In this document: positions 1-6,127 of the stretch, piece by piece
Layout: the number at the start of each line of letters is the position of its first letter
How positions within the stretch are numbered: position 1 is the first letter of the stretch
Assembly: GCA_905221605.1 (NCBI GenBank)
Contig: CAJNDS010000758.1
Span: 64,001-75,617 of the forward strand
From: Symbiodinium natans
Lineage: Eukaryota; Sar; Dinophyceae; Suessiales; Symbiodiniaceae
DNA: 11,617 nucleotides
Direction: 5' to 3'
Notes under the pieces: model-generated
Database searches by the model: none
What the model was told of the DNA's origin: nothing
The model's input: the letters and a program-made list of their open reading frames with translations, nothing else
Translations under genes and position numbers: made by a program

Positions 1-269
1 GAAGCCTTAAAACTTAAAACCTCTTACAACACCTATTCAAGATGCCGACGACCACAGCATGAAGCCGATATCGTTGCAAGATAGGTTGCATCTCAGCTGC
101 GTTGCAAACGCAACCCTGAGTGCTAAACGGTTTGGGCGAGATCTTGCAAGCCTTTTGCGGTTTCCTTTTGGTTGCTCTTGTGACACACCCTTGCTAGGAC
201 AACCAACCACCTGAGAAATTGGTGTCGGATCACTGTCTTCATTTTCGAAGCCGCTCTCCAGCCCGAAAG

Positions 270-347
270 CCCTAACCCTCCTAAACCCTAAACCCTACCT
301 AAACCCTAAACCCTAAACTCTATATTCCCTAAACCCTAAACCCTAAC
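270..347 (-). repeat. Interstitial telomere-like tract (CCCTAAA)
   Basis: About 78 bases of imperfect CCCTAAA heptamers, with CCTAAA and ACTCTATATT interruptions, lie just upstream of the first calpain exon. The G-rich strand is the minus strand. The units are degenerate, so this is an old interstitial tract and not a chromosome end. The first 260 bases of the window show no recognisable gene; one open frame of about 51 codons from an ATG at 60 resembles nothing I know. Confidence 0.85.
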
Positions 348-377
348 AAGATTTGTATGACACAGCCGATGTGCCAG

Positions 378-457
378 GCTCATCGTTGCATCCTGCCACT
401 GCGAGCAAGATGGCACCGACCAGGGCCTCGTCACCAAGCACGCGTACTCCGTGTTAG
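378..457 (+). CDS. Calpain-type protease, exon with catalytic His (partial gene)
   Basis: This exon encodes 26 residues that include GLVTKHAYSVL, the signature around the catalytic histidine of calpain-family (peptidase C2) cysteine proteases; the usual form is GLVxGHAYSV. Upstream, LIVASCHC fits the strand that precedes this motif in calpains. The exon is preceded by CAG (375-377) and followed by GC at 458-459, giving a GC-AG type intron, and it leaves one base (G) to be completed by the next exon. An alternative acceptor is at 364-365. An in-frame TGA at 358 blocks a longer reading. The exon is only 80 nt and sits between telomere-like tracts. The exon with the catalytic Cys (GDCWF-type motif) is not in the window and should lie upstream. 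Family assignment rests on the motif plus the matching downstream exons. Confidence 0.75.
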
Positions 458-643
458 GCAGCTCGGGGCACTAGGGTTTAGGGTTTAGGGTTTAGGGGCA
501 CTCATATTTCCGCTGTTGTATTGCTAACACACTTCCGGCTGCACATAAATAAATAAACATATATATATATATATACATAAATACACATGTATATATATAT
601 AGGGTTTAAGGTTGAGGCTTGGGTTTAGGTTGTGTGGTTTCAG
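458..643 (+). other. Calpain gene intron: TTTAGGG tract and (TA)n
   Basis: This 186-base stretch joins the His exon to the linker exon. It begins GCAGCT and ends TTTCAG. It holds a short TTTAGGG tract (472-498) and a TA-rich microsatellite (551-600). A GC donor is a known minor donor in many eukaryotes and is common in dinoflagellates. The placement depends on the exon model. Confidence 0.5.
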
Positions 644-705
644 GTTCAAGGCCACAACTGTCGGGCTTGGAAATGCACTTGCAAGCCAAACAAATGCTTC
701 GACTC
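644..705 (+). CDS. Calpain-type protease, linker exon between His and Asn motifs
   Basis: After the acceptor TTTCAG, the first two bases complete the dangling G of the previous exon as a Gly codon. Twenty codons follow, ending in LQAKQMLRL directly before GT at 706-707. In calpains about 15-20 residues separate HAYSV from LRNPWG, and the second half is typically a strand of the form (K/R)LIRIRNPWG. Here MLRL followed by VLVHLRNPWG from the next exon has that form. The phases fit on both sides: one base in, then phase 0 out. The sequence has no diagnostic motif of its own, so the assignment rests on position, phase and length. A longer open frame runs from 612 to 857 in another phase but ends in translated (TA)n and is not convincing. 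Confidence 0.5.
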
Positions 706-775
706 GTTCACATGCATATGACTGGCTGCGGAGATGCCAGCTTCCACACTCCGAAGAACAGTCATGTACGACATG

Positions 776-848
776 TGTATATACATATATAAATATACAT
801 ATACGTATGTATATATATATGTATATATATATATACATAATCATATAT
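776..848. repeat. (TA)n-rich microsatellite
   Basis: This is a TA/CATA-rich run. A similar run at 551-600 flanks the other side of the linker exon. Apparent proteins made of Met-Tyr-Ile repeats in this area are translations of the microsatellite. Confidence 0.9.
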
Positions 849-1146
849 CCTACCTAACCCGAAACAGAGATTGTTTATTCCCCACCCTCAATGTGGGGGT
901 TGTTGGACTTTAAACGAAAACCTCCTCCTCGCCCATCACCCGTATCCCCAGAGAGAGAGCCTAAAAATCCCTGGAGTGCCGAGTGCCCGACCCTAGCATA
1001 TTCCCAGAGCCTGGAGTGGCCAGCCCAGTGTGAGGCCGCAAATTCTTTACCTGCAGGGTGGGGGATGTTCGGGGAAACATGATGTATCTTACGAGATGGG
1101 TACCTTGTGTAGTTTAGATCATGAATGTATGGGTTTGGGGTTGATA

Positions 1147-1218
1147 GAGCTTTATAGGGCTTACGGGCTTTATAGGGCTCGTAGGGCGTATATAGAGCTT
1201 TATCGGACTTATATAGGG
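1147..1218 (+). repeat. Degenerate 9-base periodic repeat
   Basis: Units of about nine bases such as CTTTATAGG, GCTTACGGG and GCTCGTAGG follow one another for about 70 bases. Translation gives a short pseudo-repeat of Leu-Tyr-Arg-Ala-Tyr type. No coding support beyond the repeat is visible. It differs from the TTTAGGG family, although the GGG spacing is similar. Confidence 0.6.
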
Positions 1219-1232
1219 GTTAACGGGCGGAA

Positions 1233-1400
1233 ATGGGTAATTATTTCTGCTTCTGCACAGCAGTAGGATTGCCTCCCAAATACAAGCGTTCCGCATTTCA
1301 ACTCGAAGGCATAACCCACGTTCACGACAACGTCGAAGGGGCGCCGGACCCAGACGCTCAAGGGTTTTCAGGGGTTTTTGAGGTGTTGGAAGCTGCCTAA
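1233..1400 (+). other. Exon-like open frame, unrecognised (55 codons)
   Basis: An ATG-initiated frame runs to TAA with balanced residue use, including GLPPKYKRSAFQLEG and THVHDNVEG, and a CTGCACAG acceptor-like site at about 1253-1260. It matches no family I know. It lies within the proposed large calpain intron, so it could be an unassigned exon, a relict of another gene or chance. Confidence 0.2.
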
Positions 1401-1739
1401 ACCCTAAACTCTAAGCATGAAACTCTAGCCCTGGGCCCTAGACCCTGCACACCCAAAGCCCCTATCCCGAACCAAAGTGGCAGTGGTGATCAGACCCAAC
1501 TCACCCGTGGTTCTATACCGTCGTGGCCATGCCCGCTTTTCTGCGTGTAAGAGGGTTCAGGGTTGAGGGCCCTCAGCTCAACAATCAAATCTTTGGTTTG
1601 GCTCAATGACACTGGCAAAACCAAGCCCTTTGGCCGGTAATTGTTTAGTATTCTTTCTGCCCCTTGAATACTATGAGGGTGGCCCCTTGGCTCCTCTGAA
1701 CATGTTATTCCACAGAATCCTACAAAATCCAAAGGTTGG

Positions 1740-1805
1740 AGGTTTAGGCCTTAGGCCTTAGGGTTTAGGGTTTAAGGGTTCAAGGGTTTATGGGTTTAAG
1801 GGTGA
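1740..1805 (+). repeat. TTTAGGG-like tract
   Basis: Degenerate heptamers (TTTAGGG, TTTAAGGG, TTCAAGGG, TTTATGGG) are G-rich on the plus strand. They form an isolated short tract between non-repeat segments. Confidence 0.75.
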
Positions 1806-1901
1806 AGCTTACGTCAAAGGTGGTAGATCGGTACTTTCGTCAGGGGCCCAGTAGGAATTGAGGTCTGGTTTTAGTCCAAGGGAAGTTACAAGGCTCCCCC
1901 T

Positions 1902-1968
1902 TCCCCAAAAGGGTTCTGAATTGTGGGCCTTTTTGTTTTATACGGATATAAGGGGAACAGATAGGGAA
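1902..1968 (+). repeat. Dispersed element family E, copy 1
   Basis: About 66 bases here align with 3785-3852 almost without gaps. They share AAAGGGTTCTGAA, a GCC-TTT-GT-TTTATA core and ATAAAAGGGG-type sequence, and I estimate about 70% identity by eye. The two copies lie in different calpain introns. Ends are not sharply defined. Confidence 0.5.
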
Positions 1969-2407
1969 TCTATAGCCCCAAAGTACGATAGTCCTTGTCA
2001 TGAAAAGCCCCCCCCCAAAAGGCCAAAACCCAAAACCCAATGCATCCAAGGAGGAGGAGAACGACAATAAGTTCCGAGCGGCGAAAGACTCAGCTGGGGG
2101 AGCTTGGATTCAGGACTGGAGTTGAGGGTTGAGGGTTGACGGCTTGGGGTTTAGGGTTTAGAGTTCACGGCGGCAAGTCTAGGAGGGGAGGGGGGGGGAG
2201 GGCGTCCCCTTTCTCGCTTTTTTGGGGGGTTCGATAAGCCCCTTCTTTCAACCCCGTTCAACACAAAAAGGGTTCGCCCTCTTACTCAAATATTAGGTGA
2301 CTGCAAGTACCTCGAGGTTGGTGTCAGGGTTTAAGGTTTAGGGAGGCAGAACCCCTTGATAAATCCTTTCGGGATCTTGCGAGCTTTCGGTTTTAATGGC
2401 TCAAAAT

Positions 2408-2873
2408 AGGGTTTAGGGGTTTAGGGGTTTAGGGGTTTAGGGGTTTAGGGGTTTAGGGGTTTAGGGGATTAGGGGTGTAGGGGTTTAGGGGTTCAGGGGT
2501 TTAGGGGTTTAGGGGTTTAGGGGTGTAGGGGTTCAGGGTTTTTTGGGGGTTCAGGGGTTTAGGGTTTAGGGGTTTAGGGTTTGGGGTTTAGGGTTTAGGG
2601 GTTTAGGGTTTAGGGGTTTAGGGGTTAGGGGTTTTAGGGGTTTAGGGGGGGTTAGGGGTTTAGGGTTTGGGGGTTTGGGGGTTTGGGGGTTTTGGGGGTT
2701 TAGGGGTTTGGGGGTTTAGGGGTTTTAGGGTTTTAGGGGTTTAGGGGTTTAGGGGTTTGGGGGTTTGGGGGTTTAGGGGTTTAGGGGTTTAGGGGTTTAG
2801 GGGTTTAGGGGTTTAGGGGTTTGGGGGTTTGGGGGTTTAGGGGTTTAGGGGTATAGGTTTAGGGTTTAGGGCC
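2408..2873 (+). repeat. Long degenerate array of TTTAGGGG and TTTGGGGG
   Basis: About 465 bases of G-rich repeat. The dominant unit is the octamer TTTAGGGG, mixed with TTTAGGG and TTTGGGGG variants that occur in short homogeneous runs. The run structure suggests local amplification of variants after insertion. It is the largest repeat block in the window and lies inside the proposed 2.6 kb calpain intron. The G-rich strand has many consecutive G3-G5 runs and could form G-quadruplexes. Confidence 0.95.
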
Positions 2874-2983
2874 CCAGGGCCGCGGGGCCACTGTCTTTCT
2901 GCTGCAGGAAGCTTCGGCTCACTGTGATAGGCGTATAAGAAACTCCAGCCCAGGGGTTTATATTGGGCTTATAGCTAAACATC

Positions 2984-3180
2984 CGAAACACCCTAAACCC
3001 AAATACCCTGAACCTTAAACCCTAAAGACCCGAAACACCCTAAACCTTAAACCCCCTAAAAACTTCGGAACACCCTCAACCGCAAGCACCCCAACACCTT
3101 GAACCCTAAAATCCCAAAACACCCTAAGCCCGAAGTACCCTAAGTACCCCAAATCATATACAACACTAAACCCGAAAGCC
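2984..3180 (-). repeat. Highly degenerate CCCTAAA/CCCGAAA block
   Basis: Units such as CCCTAAA, CCCGAAA, CCTTAAA and CACCCTAA recur with many substitutions. The orientation is opposite to the array that ends about 110 bases upstream, so the two blocks form a head-to-head arrangement around 2874-2983. That gap holds a CAGGAAGCTTCGG segment with no recognisable gene. Confidence 0.75.
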
Positions 3181-3222
3181 TCCGGGCATCGACTGCCTTC
3201 CCCAAACCTTCCAAGGTGCTCC

Positions 3223-3294
3223 CCTGAACCCTAAACCCTAAACCCTAAACTCTAAACCCTAAACCCTAAAACCTAAACCCTAAACCCTAAACTC
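3223..3294 (-). repeat. CCCTAAA tract between two copies of a 15-base repeat
   Basis: This fairly uniform CCCTAAA tract is bounded by CCTTCCAAGGTGCTC at 3207-3221 and CCTTCCAAAGGTGCTC at 3299-3314. The right copy contains the AG acceptor and first codons of the Asn exon. The left copy is an almost exact duplicate of that acceptor region. The layout is what an insertion with target duplication would leave. Confidence 0.85.
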
Positions 3295-3308
3295 CAAGCC
3301 TTCCAAAG

Positions 3309-3368
3309 GTGCTCGTACATTTGCGGAACCCCTGGGGCTGGCAAGTCTGGACTGGAAAGTGGTCCAAC
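3309..3368 (+). CDS. Calpain-type protease, exon with catalytic Asn
   Basis: Twenty codons begin after CCAAAG and end at AAC before GTGGAT. They encode VLVHLRNPWG followed by WQVWTGKWSN. LRNPWG carries the catalytic Asn of peptidase C2, and the W-TG-WS pattern after it is the conserved continuation (typically EWTGRWND or EWKGDWSD). Together with the HAYSVL exon at 378-457 this gives two of the three catalytic residues of the calpain core. Entry and exit are both phase 0. GT at 3369-3370 is the chosen donor; the frame stays open a little further (VDPC...), so a later donor is possible. The acceptor region is duplicated upstream beyond a telomere-like tract. The frame contains no ATG, so start-based gene finding would miss it. 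Confidence 0.8.
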
Positions 3369-3405
3369 GTGGATCCCTGTCGTTCACCTTCTTTTTTTGG
3401 TGGGC

Positions 3406-3473
3406 TAGGGGGTTTAGGGTTCAGGGTTTAGGGTTTAGGGGTTAGGGTTTAGGGTTTAGAGTTAGGGTTAGGT
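3406..3473 (+). repeat. TTTAGGG tract
   Basis: Heptamers and TTAGGG/TTTAGGGG variants lie about 40 bases downstream of the Asn exon, G-rich on the plus strand. This is the opposite orientation to the tract just upstream of the exon, so the exon sits between inverted telomere-like tracts. Confidence 0.85.
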
Positions 3474-3600
3474 AACTTTCATAGGTACTACAGTAAAAGA
3501 TCTAGGTGAAGAGGATGTTTTCAGTCTTAAATTTGGGTCTTTCTTTCCCGGAGCTGGGATTGGGAGGCAGGTGCACGGCCTAGCCTGTAGGAGCTTCTGC

Positions 3601-3751
3601 CTACTTGGAGGTTCATGGTACTTAATATCCAAATATAACTGTACTAAATTACTGTACTTGTAACCTGATTAGGGCACTTAAGGGGCGAAAAAGTGGGTTA
3701 ATTATAAGTACAGATACAATTTGTGAACAAGTACCATGAACCTCCATGTAG
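3601..3751. mobile_element. Foldback (MITE-like) element family A, copy 1
   Basis: The left arm, 3601-3624, begins CTACTTGGAGGTTCATGG. The right arm, 3728-3751, is its reverse complement at 22 of 24 positions. The 103-base interior has no coding capacity. A second copy with the same arms lies at 8393-8488, and the interiors share ACTGTACT, ACTTAAGGGG and TTGTGAACAAG-like segments. The short length, terminal inverted repeats and two copies suggest a non-autonomous DNA transposon. No clear target-site duplication was identified. Confidence 0.7.
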
Positions 3752-3784
3752 AGCTTTTCATAGGCCCTTAACATGGTCCTGACC

Positions 3785-3852
3785 TCCCTTAAAGGGTTCT
3801 GAAGTATGTGCCCCTTGATTTGTATAGGGTATAAAAGGGGTAAACAAGGGGT
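3785..3852 (+). repeat. Dispersed element family E, copy 2
   Basis: This segment aligns with 1902-1968. The shared blocks are AAAGGGTTCTGAA and a TATA...AAGGGG segment. It lies just downstream of foldback element A copy 1, while copy 1 of this family has no foldback beside it, so the two families are probably independent. Confidence 0.5.
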
Positions 3853-3939
3853 CCCCTTTTCAAGGGCCCATACTAAGGGCTGCAACTACCCTAAGTGTTG
3901 AGGGGTGCCGGGTTGAAGCGTTTAGGTAGAGAGTTTTAG

Positions 3940-4140
3940 GGGTTTGGGGATTTAGGGTTCAGGACTTTGAGAGAGAATTGTGTGGTGTCGTATCCTTCGT
4001 CTCAGCGGCAACGCCTGAGTAGCGTAGTTTCCAAGTTTATGAGAATTCTCTTCCAACCTTTTGAAGCTTTGGAGACAAATTCATCCTCTGGCCTACCTCT
4101 GTTCCTCATGAAAAAGGATGTAGCGTGGAAATCGGTTTAG
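3940..4140 (+). other. Exon-like open frame, unrecognised
   Basis: This frame is open for 66 codons from a TAG at 3937 to a TAG at 4138. The useful part (about 3967-4137) has protein-like composition, including VVSKFMRILFQPFEALET and LPLFLMKKDVAWKSV. Acceptor-like CTCAG is at 4010-4014. I do not recognise the family. It falls in a proposed calpain intron, and a second frame over 4070-4130 is also open, which lowers confidence. Confidence 0.2.
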
Positions 4141-4346
4141 GGTGTAGGGTTTAGGGTTTAGGGCTAAGGGTTCCCCTTTCCCTAAACCTCAGCCCAATCA
4201 TAAGGCACGTGTCTCTTGTCAGAGCAGGTTTTTCCCGAGTAGTCTCGGGTTCAGGTGCCTTGTCATTACAGGCTTGGATCCGGCTCCTAAACCCCAAAAA
4301 ACCCAAGTACTGAGGGTTTAGGGTTTCAAGGTTAATACGCAGTTTA

Positions 4347-4446
4347 GGAGGTGGGGGGGGGGGGAGGGGTGGTGGGGGGAGGGGTGGAGGGGGGGGGAGG
4401 AGGGCTGAGGGGGGGGGGGGGGGAAGGGGGGGGGGGTGGAGGGGGC
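4347..4446 (+). repeat. G-rich low-complexity tract
   Basis: About 100 bases of nearly uninterrupted G broken only by single A, T, AA or CT. G-quadruplex formation on the plus strand is likely in principle. The minus-strand reading gives a poly-Pro run that should not be taken as a protein. Exact run lengths in such tracts are often wrong in assemblies. Confidence 0.95.
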
Positions 4447-4507
4447 ATAGCTGCCGCGCATGTCCTGTGGCGCCTAGTGCCCCTAACCCCTTGAAAGGCG
4501 TTCCCTC

Positions 4508-4612
4508 AACCCTCAACCCGAAACCCGAAACCCCAAACCCGAAACCCCAAACCCCAAACCCTACTCCAAGCCCGAAGCCCGAAGCCCGAAGCCCGAAGCC
4601 CGAAGCCCGAAG
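4508..4612 (-). repeat. CCCGAAA/CCCCAAA tract ending in six perfect CCCGAAG units
   Basis: Telomere-variant heptamers CCCGAAA and CCCCAAA run into six exact tandem copies of CCCGAAG (4571-4612). The perfect copies imply recent local amplification of one point-mutated unit. Frames across this tract on both strands encode Lys-Pro-Glu-Ala-Arg-Ser-Pro type pseudo-repeats. Confidence 0.9.
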
Positions 4613-4623
4613 CCCTCGTGCAG

Positions 4624-4670
4624 CGCTCGCCCACCGAGGATTGGGAGCCACTCCAGCTCAAAGACTGGTC
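4624..4670 (+). CDS. Calpain-type protease, probable exon after WSN
   Basis: After GTGCAG, 15 codons encode RSPTEDWEPLQLKDW plus two bases before GTTAAC. In calpains the WSD/WND motif is followed within a few residues by S-P-x-W. KWSN joined to RSPTEDW gives that pattern, and the phase-0 junction fits. Joining to the exon at 6636 leaves about 21 residues between this Trp and the DG motif, close to the spacing in animal calpains. An alternative GT donor at 4668 is also phase 2. The exon lies immediately after a CCCGAAG repeat array. Assignment is by context, and another exon could replace or supplement it; the unplaced open stretches at 5118-5280 and 6116-6325 lie in the next intron. Confidence 0.42.
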
Positions 4671-4687
4671 GTTAACCGGGTTTCGGA

Positions 4688-4806
4688 GTACTATTTTGGG
4701 ATGTTCCCCCTTGTACTAACACCCCTTCATCGGGATTATTCTCGGGGGTACTTTAATCCCTATTAAGGACTGTTAGTCTTAGTCTAAGGGGGAAAATCCC
4801 AAGTAC
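4688..4806. mobile_element. Foldback element family C, copy 1
   Basis: The outer arms are AGTACTATTTTGGGATG (from 4688) and its near complement ending AAATCCCAAGTACT (to 4806). The inner arms read ACTAACA... and TAATCCCTATTAAGGACTG (about 4755-4773). The element is therefore a nested near-palindrome of about 119 bases with no coding capacity. The same inner and outer arms occur in the copies at 4939 and 5958. Confidence 0.7.
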
Positions 4807-4938
4807 TATACTTTAATGTTTTTTGGGTACTGGGTTCTCATTATAGTTACTTAGACCTAAAAAAGTGATTAGTTTTTTCTTCAGGGTCTACTCCAAATTA
4901 GGGTCAACCCTACGACCCTACAACCCTTAAACCCTTAA

Positions 4939-5040
4939 ACTTGGGATAATTCCCCCCTACACTAACAGTCCTTAGTTGGGATTATGGTACCCCGATTATA
5001 ATCCTATTGAGACTGTTAATATCAGGGGGAACATCCCAAC
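4939..5040. mobile_element. Foldback element family C, copy 2
   Basis: The left arm starts ACTTGGGATAATTCCCCCC and the inner left arm reads ACTAACAGTCCTTAG. The right arm contains GACTGTTAATATCAGG and ends GGGGGAACATCCCAAC. It is about 102 bases long. Telomere-like CCTTAAA/CCCTTAAA units touch both ends, so it appears to sit inside such a tract. Confidence 0.7.
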
Positions 5041-5128
5041 CTTGAACCCTTAAACCCTAAAACCCTAAAACCCAAAAACCCAAAAACCCTAAGACCCTAA
5101 GACCCTAAAACGCGAAACCCCTAAGGTT
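5041..5128 (-). repeat. Variant telomere-like tract (CCCTAAAA, CCCAAAAA, CCCTAAGA)
   Basis: Units of seven to eight bases change type along the tract: CCCTTAAA, CCCTAAAA, CCCAAAAA, CCCTAAGA. Each variant occurs two or three times in a row, again suggesting local unit amplification. It directly abuts foldback element C copy 2. Confidence 0.85.
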
Positions 5129-5902
5129 TGGGGTTCAAGGTTCAGGGCTTCTGGTTCTCAGTTTCGGTTTCTAGAATCCTCAAGAACTCGAGAATTAAGA
5201 TCCTGGGAAAGTGTCTGGAATTATCGGCGTTGCGACACACGAGAGCAGGTTCTGATCATCTGGTTCTCAATACGGGTGGTGGGTGGTTGCGGAATTAGGT
5301 ACCCCCATATGGCCCCGTATCCGGGTATATATAGGAGGACATTAATTATCGAGTTCCTAATTCCCTACTAAGAGCTGTATCAAAAGGTTTTGGGTTCATA
5401 GCCACGCGGAGCTGAACGACACCACTGCCCGGCCGGGGACGCGGCAATCCCCCGAAAATCCCAAACCCTGAGCCGCCCTAGGACATTTTAGGGTTTAGGG
5501 TTGCAACGCAAAACAAGCACCCTAAAGCCTGAGAATAATCCAACATACTCCAAACCCATACCGCACCCCTGCAGCCGGTTCAGAGCCTGCTCTGCATTCC
5601 GGCACTTACCCTATCCAGGGACCCCTTATATAACTTCCTAAACCCCAAATTCTACAGACCCTTAACCTACAAACGGAGATATAAGGAAGGATTTTACTAT
5701 ACCCTTCATTACTTTTTAGGGTATGGCCAAGGGGTATGTTGAATAGTTTTTAGAGGCAGTTCCCCTAAACCCCAAATCCTTAACCCTTAAACCCTAAACA
5801 TCCCGAGGTTTAGGGTTCACCCAGGTCGTGGACAACGAATGACCGGTACAAGAGCAATGGCGCGCTTGCAGACGTGGACTGGGATGAGGCACCCTTGGGG
5901 TG

Positions 5903-5951
5903 GAGGGTTTAGGGTTTCGGGTTTAGGGTTTAGGGTTAGGGTTTAGGGTTG
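5903..5951 (+). repeat. TTTAGGG tract
   Basis: A short G-rich-on-plus tract ends about seven bases before foldback element C copy 3, which contains a CCCTAAA tract of opposite orientation. Confidence 0.85.
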
Positions 5952-5957
5952 AGCGTA

Positions 5958-6127
5958 ACTTGGGATGTCCCCGCCCCTATACCTAACAGCTCCTTAGTAG
6001 GGACTCTAATAGGGGGGAGGGGACTATCATCCCTATTAAGGACTGTTAGTCCCTAAACCCTGAACCCTAAACCCTAAACCCTAAACCCTAAACCCTAAAC
6101 CCTAAACCCTAAACCAACATCCCAAGT
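5958..6127. mobile_element. Foldback element family C, copy 3, carrying a telomeric tract
   Basis: The outer arms ACTTGGGATGT (5958-5968) and ACATCCCAAGT (6117-6127) are perfect inverted repeats of 11 bases. The inner arms CTAACAG...CCTTAGTAGGGA and CCCTATTAAGGACTGTTAG (6031-6049) match copies 1 and 2. Between the right inner arm and right outer arm, where copies 1 and 2 have a G-rich/GGGGGAA stretch, this copy has a CCCTAAA tract (6051-6115, seven perfect units from 6065). The telomere-like DNA therefore lies inside the element. Confidence 0.7.
6051..6115 (-). repeat. CCCTAAA tract inside foldback C copy 3
   Basis: CCCTAAA, then CCCTGAA, then seven exact CCCTAAA units. The uniformity contrasts with the degenerate tracts nearby and suggests a younger insertion or expansion. 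Confidence 0.9.

Larger units (their letters stand above)
706..3308 (+). other. Large calpain-gene intron packed with telomere-like repeats
   Basis: This 2.6 kb interval begins GTTCAC and ends CCAAAG. It contains (TA)n at 776-848, a 9-base periodic tract at 1147-1218, dispersed TTTAGGG tracts, one copy of a dispersed AAGGGTTCTGAA element (1902-1968), the long TTTAGGGG array (2408-2873), a degenerate CCCTAAA block (2984-3180) and a CCCTAAA tract flanked by a direct repeat. One exon-like open stretch lies at 1233-1400. Otherwise I see no gene. It is an intron only if the calpain exon chain is right. Confidence 0.5.
3369..4623 (+). other. Calpain-gene intron with foldback and G-rich DNA
   Basis: This 1.25 kb interval joins the Asn exon to the probable next exon. 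It carries a TTTAGGG tract (3406-3473), foldback family A copy 1 (3601-3751), family E copy 2 (3785-3852), an exon-like open frame (3940-4140), a G-rich tract (4347-4446) and a CCCGAAG array (4571-4612). Another exon-like stretch at about 3493-3569 reads VKDLGEEDVFSLKFG and ends at CAG before GTGCAC; I cannot place it in the calpain fold. Confidence 0.4.

Noticed and set aside
524-857. Open frames on both strands rich in Tyr and Ile
   Set aside because: They are mostly translated TA microsatellite. The only part with coding support (644-705) is read in a different phase.
1597-1606. TTTGGCTCAA, resembling the 3' end of the dinoflagellate spliced leader, as a relict of a retroposed mRNA
   Set aside because: Only ten bases match, the terminal G is missing, and no coding sequence follows. 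Chance is a reasonable explanation.
1490-1732. 80-codon minus-strand open frame
   Set aside because: No motif, isolated, and surrounded by repeats. Composition gives no support beyond an absence of stops.
2408-2873. CRISPR-like or satellite array with spacers
   Set aside because: The repeat unit is seven to eight bases with no unique spacers. It is a telomere-type array.
3378-3400. Extension of the Asn exon through VDPCRS
   Set aside because: The frame is open, but calpains expect S-P-x-W soon after WS(N/D), which the exon at 4624 supplies, and GT at 3369 is a suitable donor. Kept as an alternative only.
4075-4130. DKFILWPTSVPHEKG as the calpain segment after WSN
   Set aside because: The acceptor and phase do not fit the end of the Asn exon, and a competing frame covers the same bases.
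4151-4651. 166-codon minus-strand open frame with poly-Pro and Gly-Phe-Gly-Leu repeats
   Set aside because: It is a translation of the G-rich tract and the CCCGAAG/CCCCAAA heptamers. A heptamer array without a stop unit yields long open frames on both strands.
4467-4766. 99-codon plus-strand open frame with Lys-Pro-Glu-Ala-Arg-Ser-Pro repeats
   Set aside because: It is a translation of the same heptamer array, running on into foldback element C. The likely coding frame at 4624-4670 is a different one.
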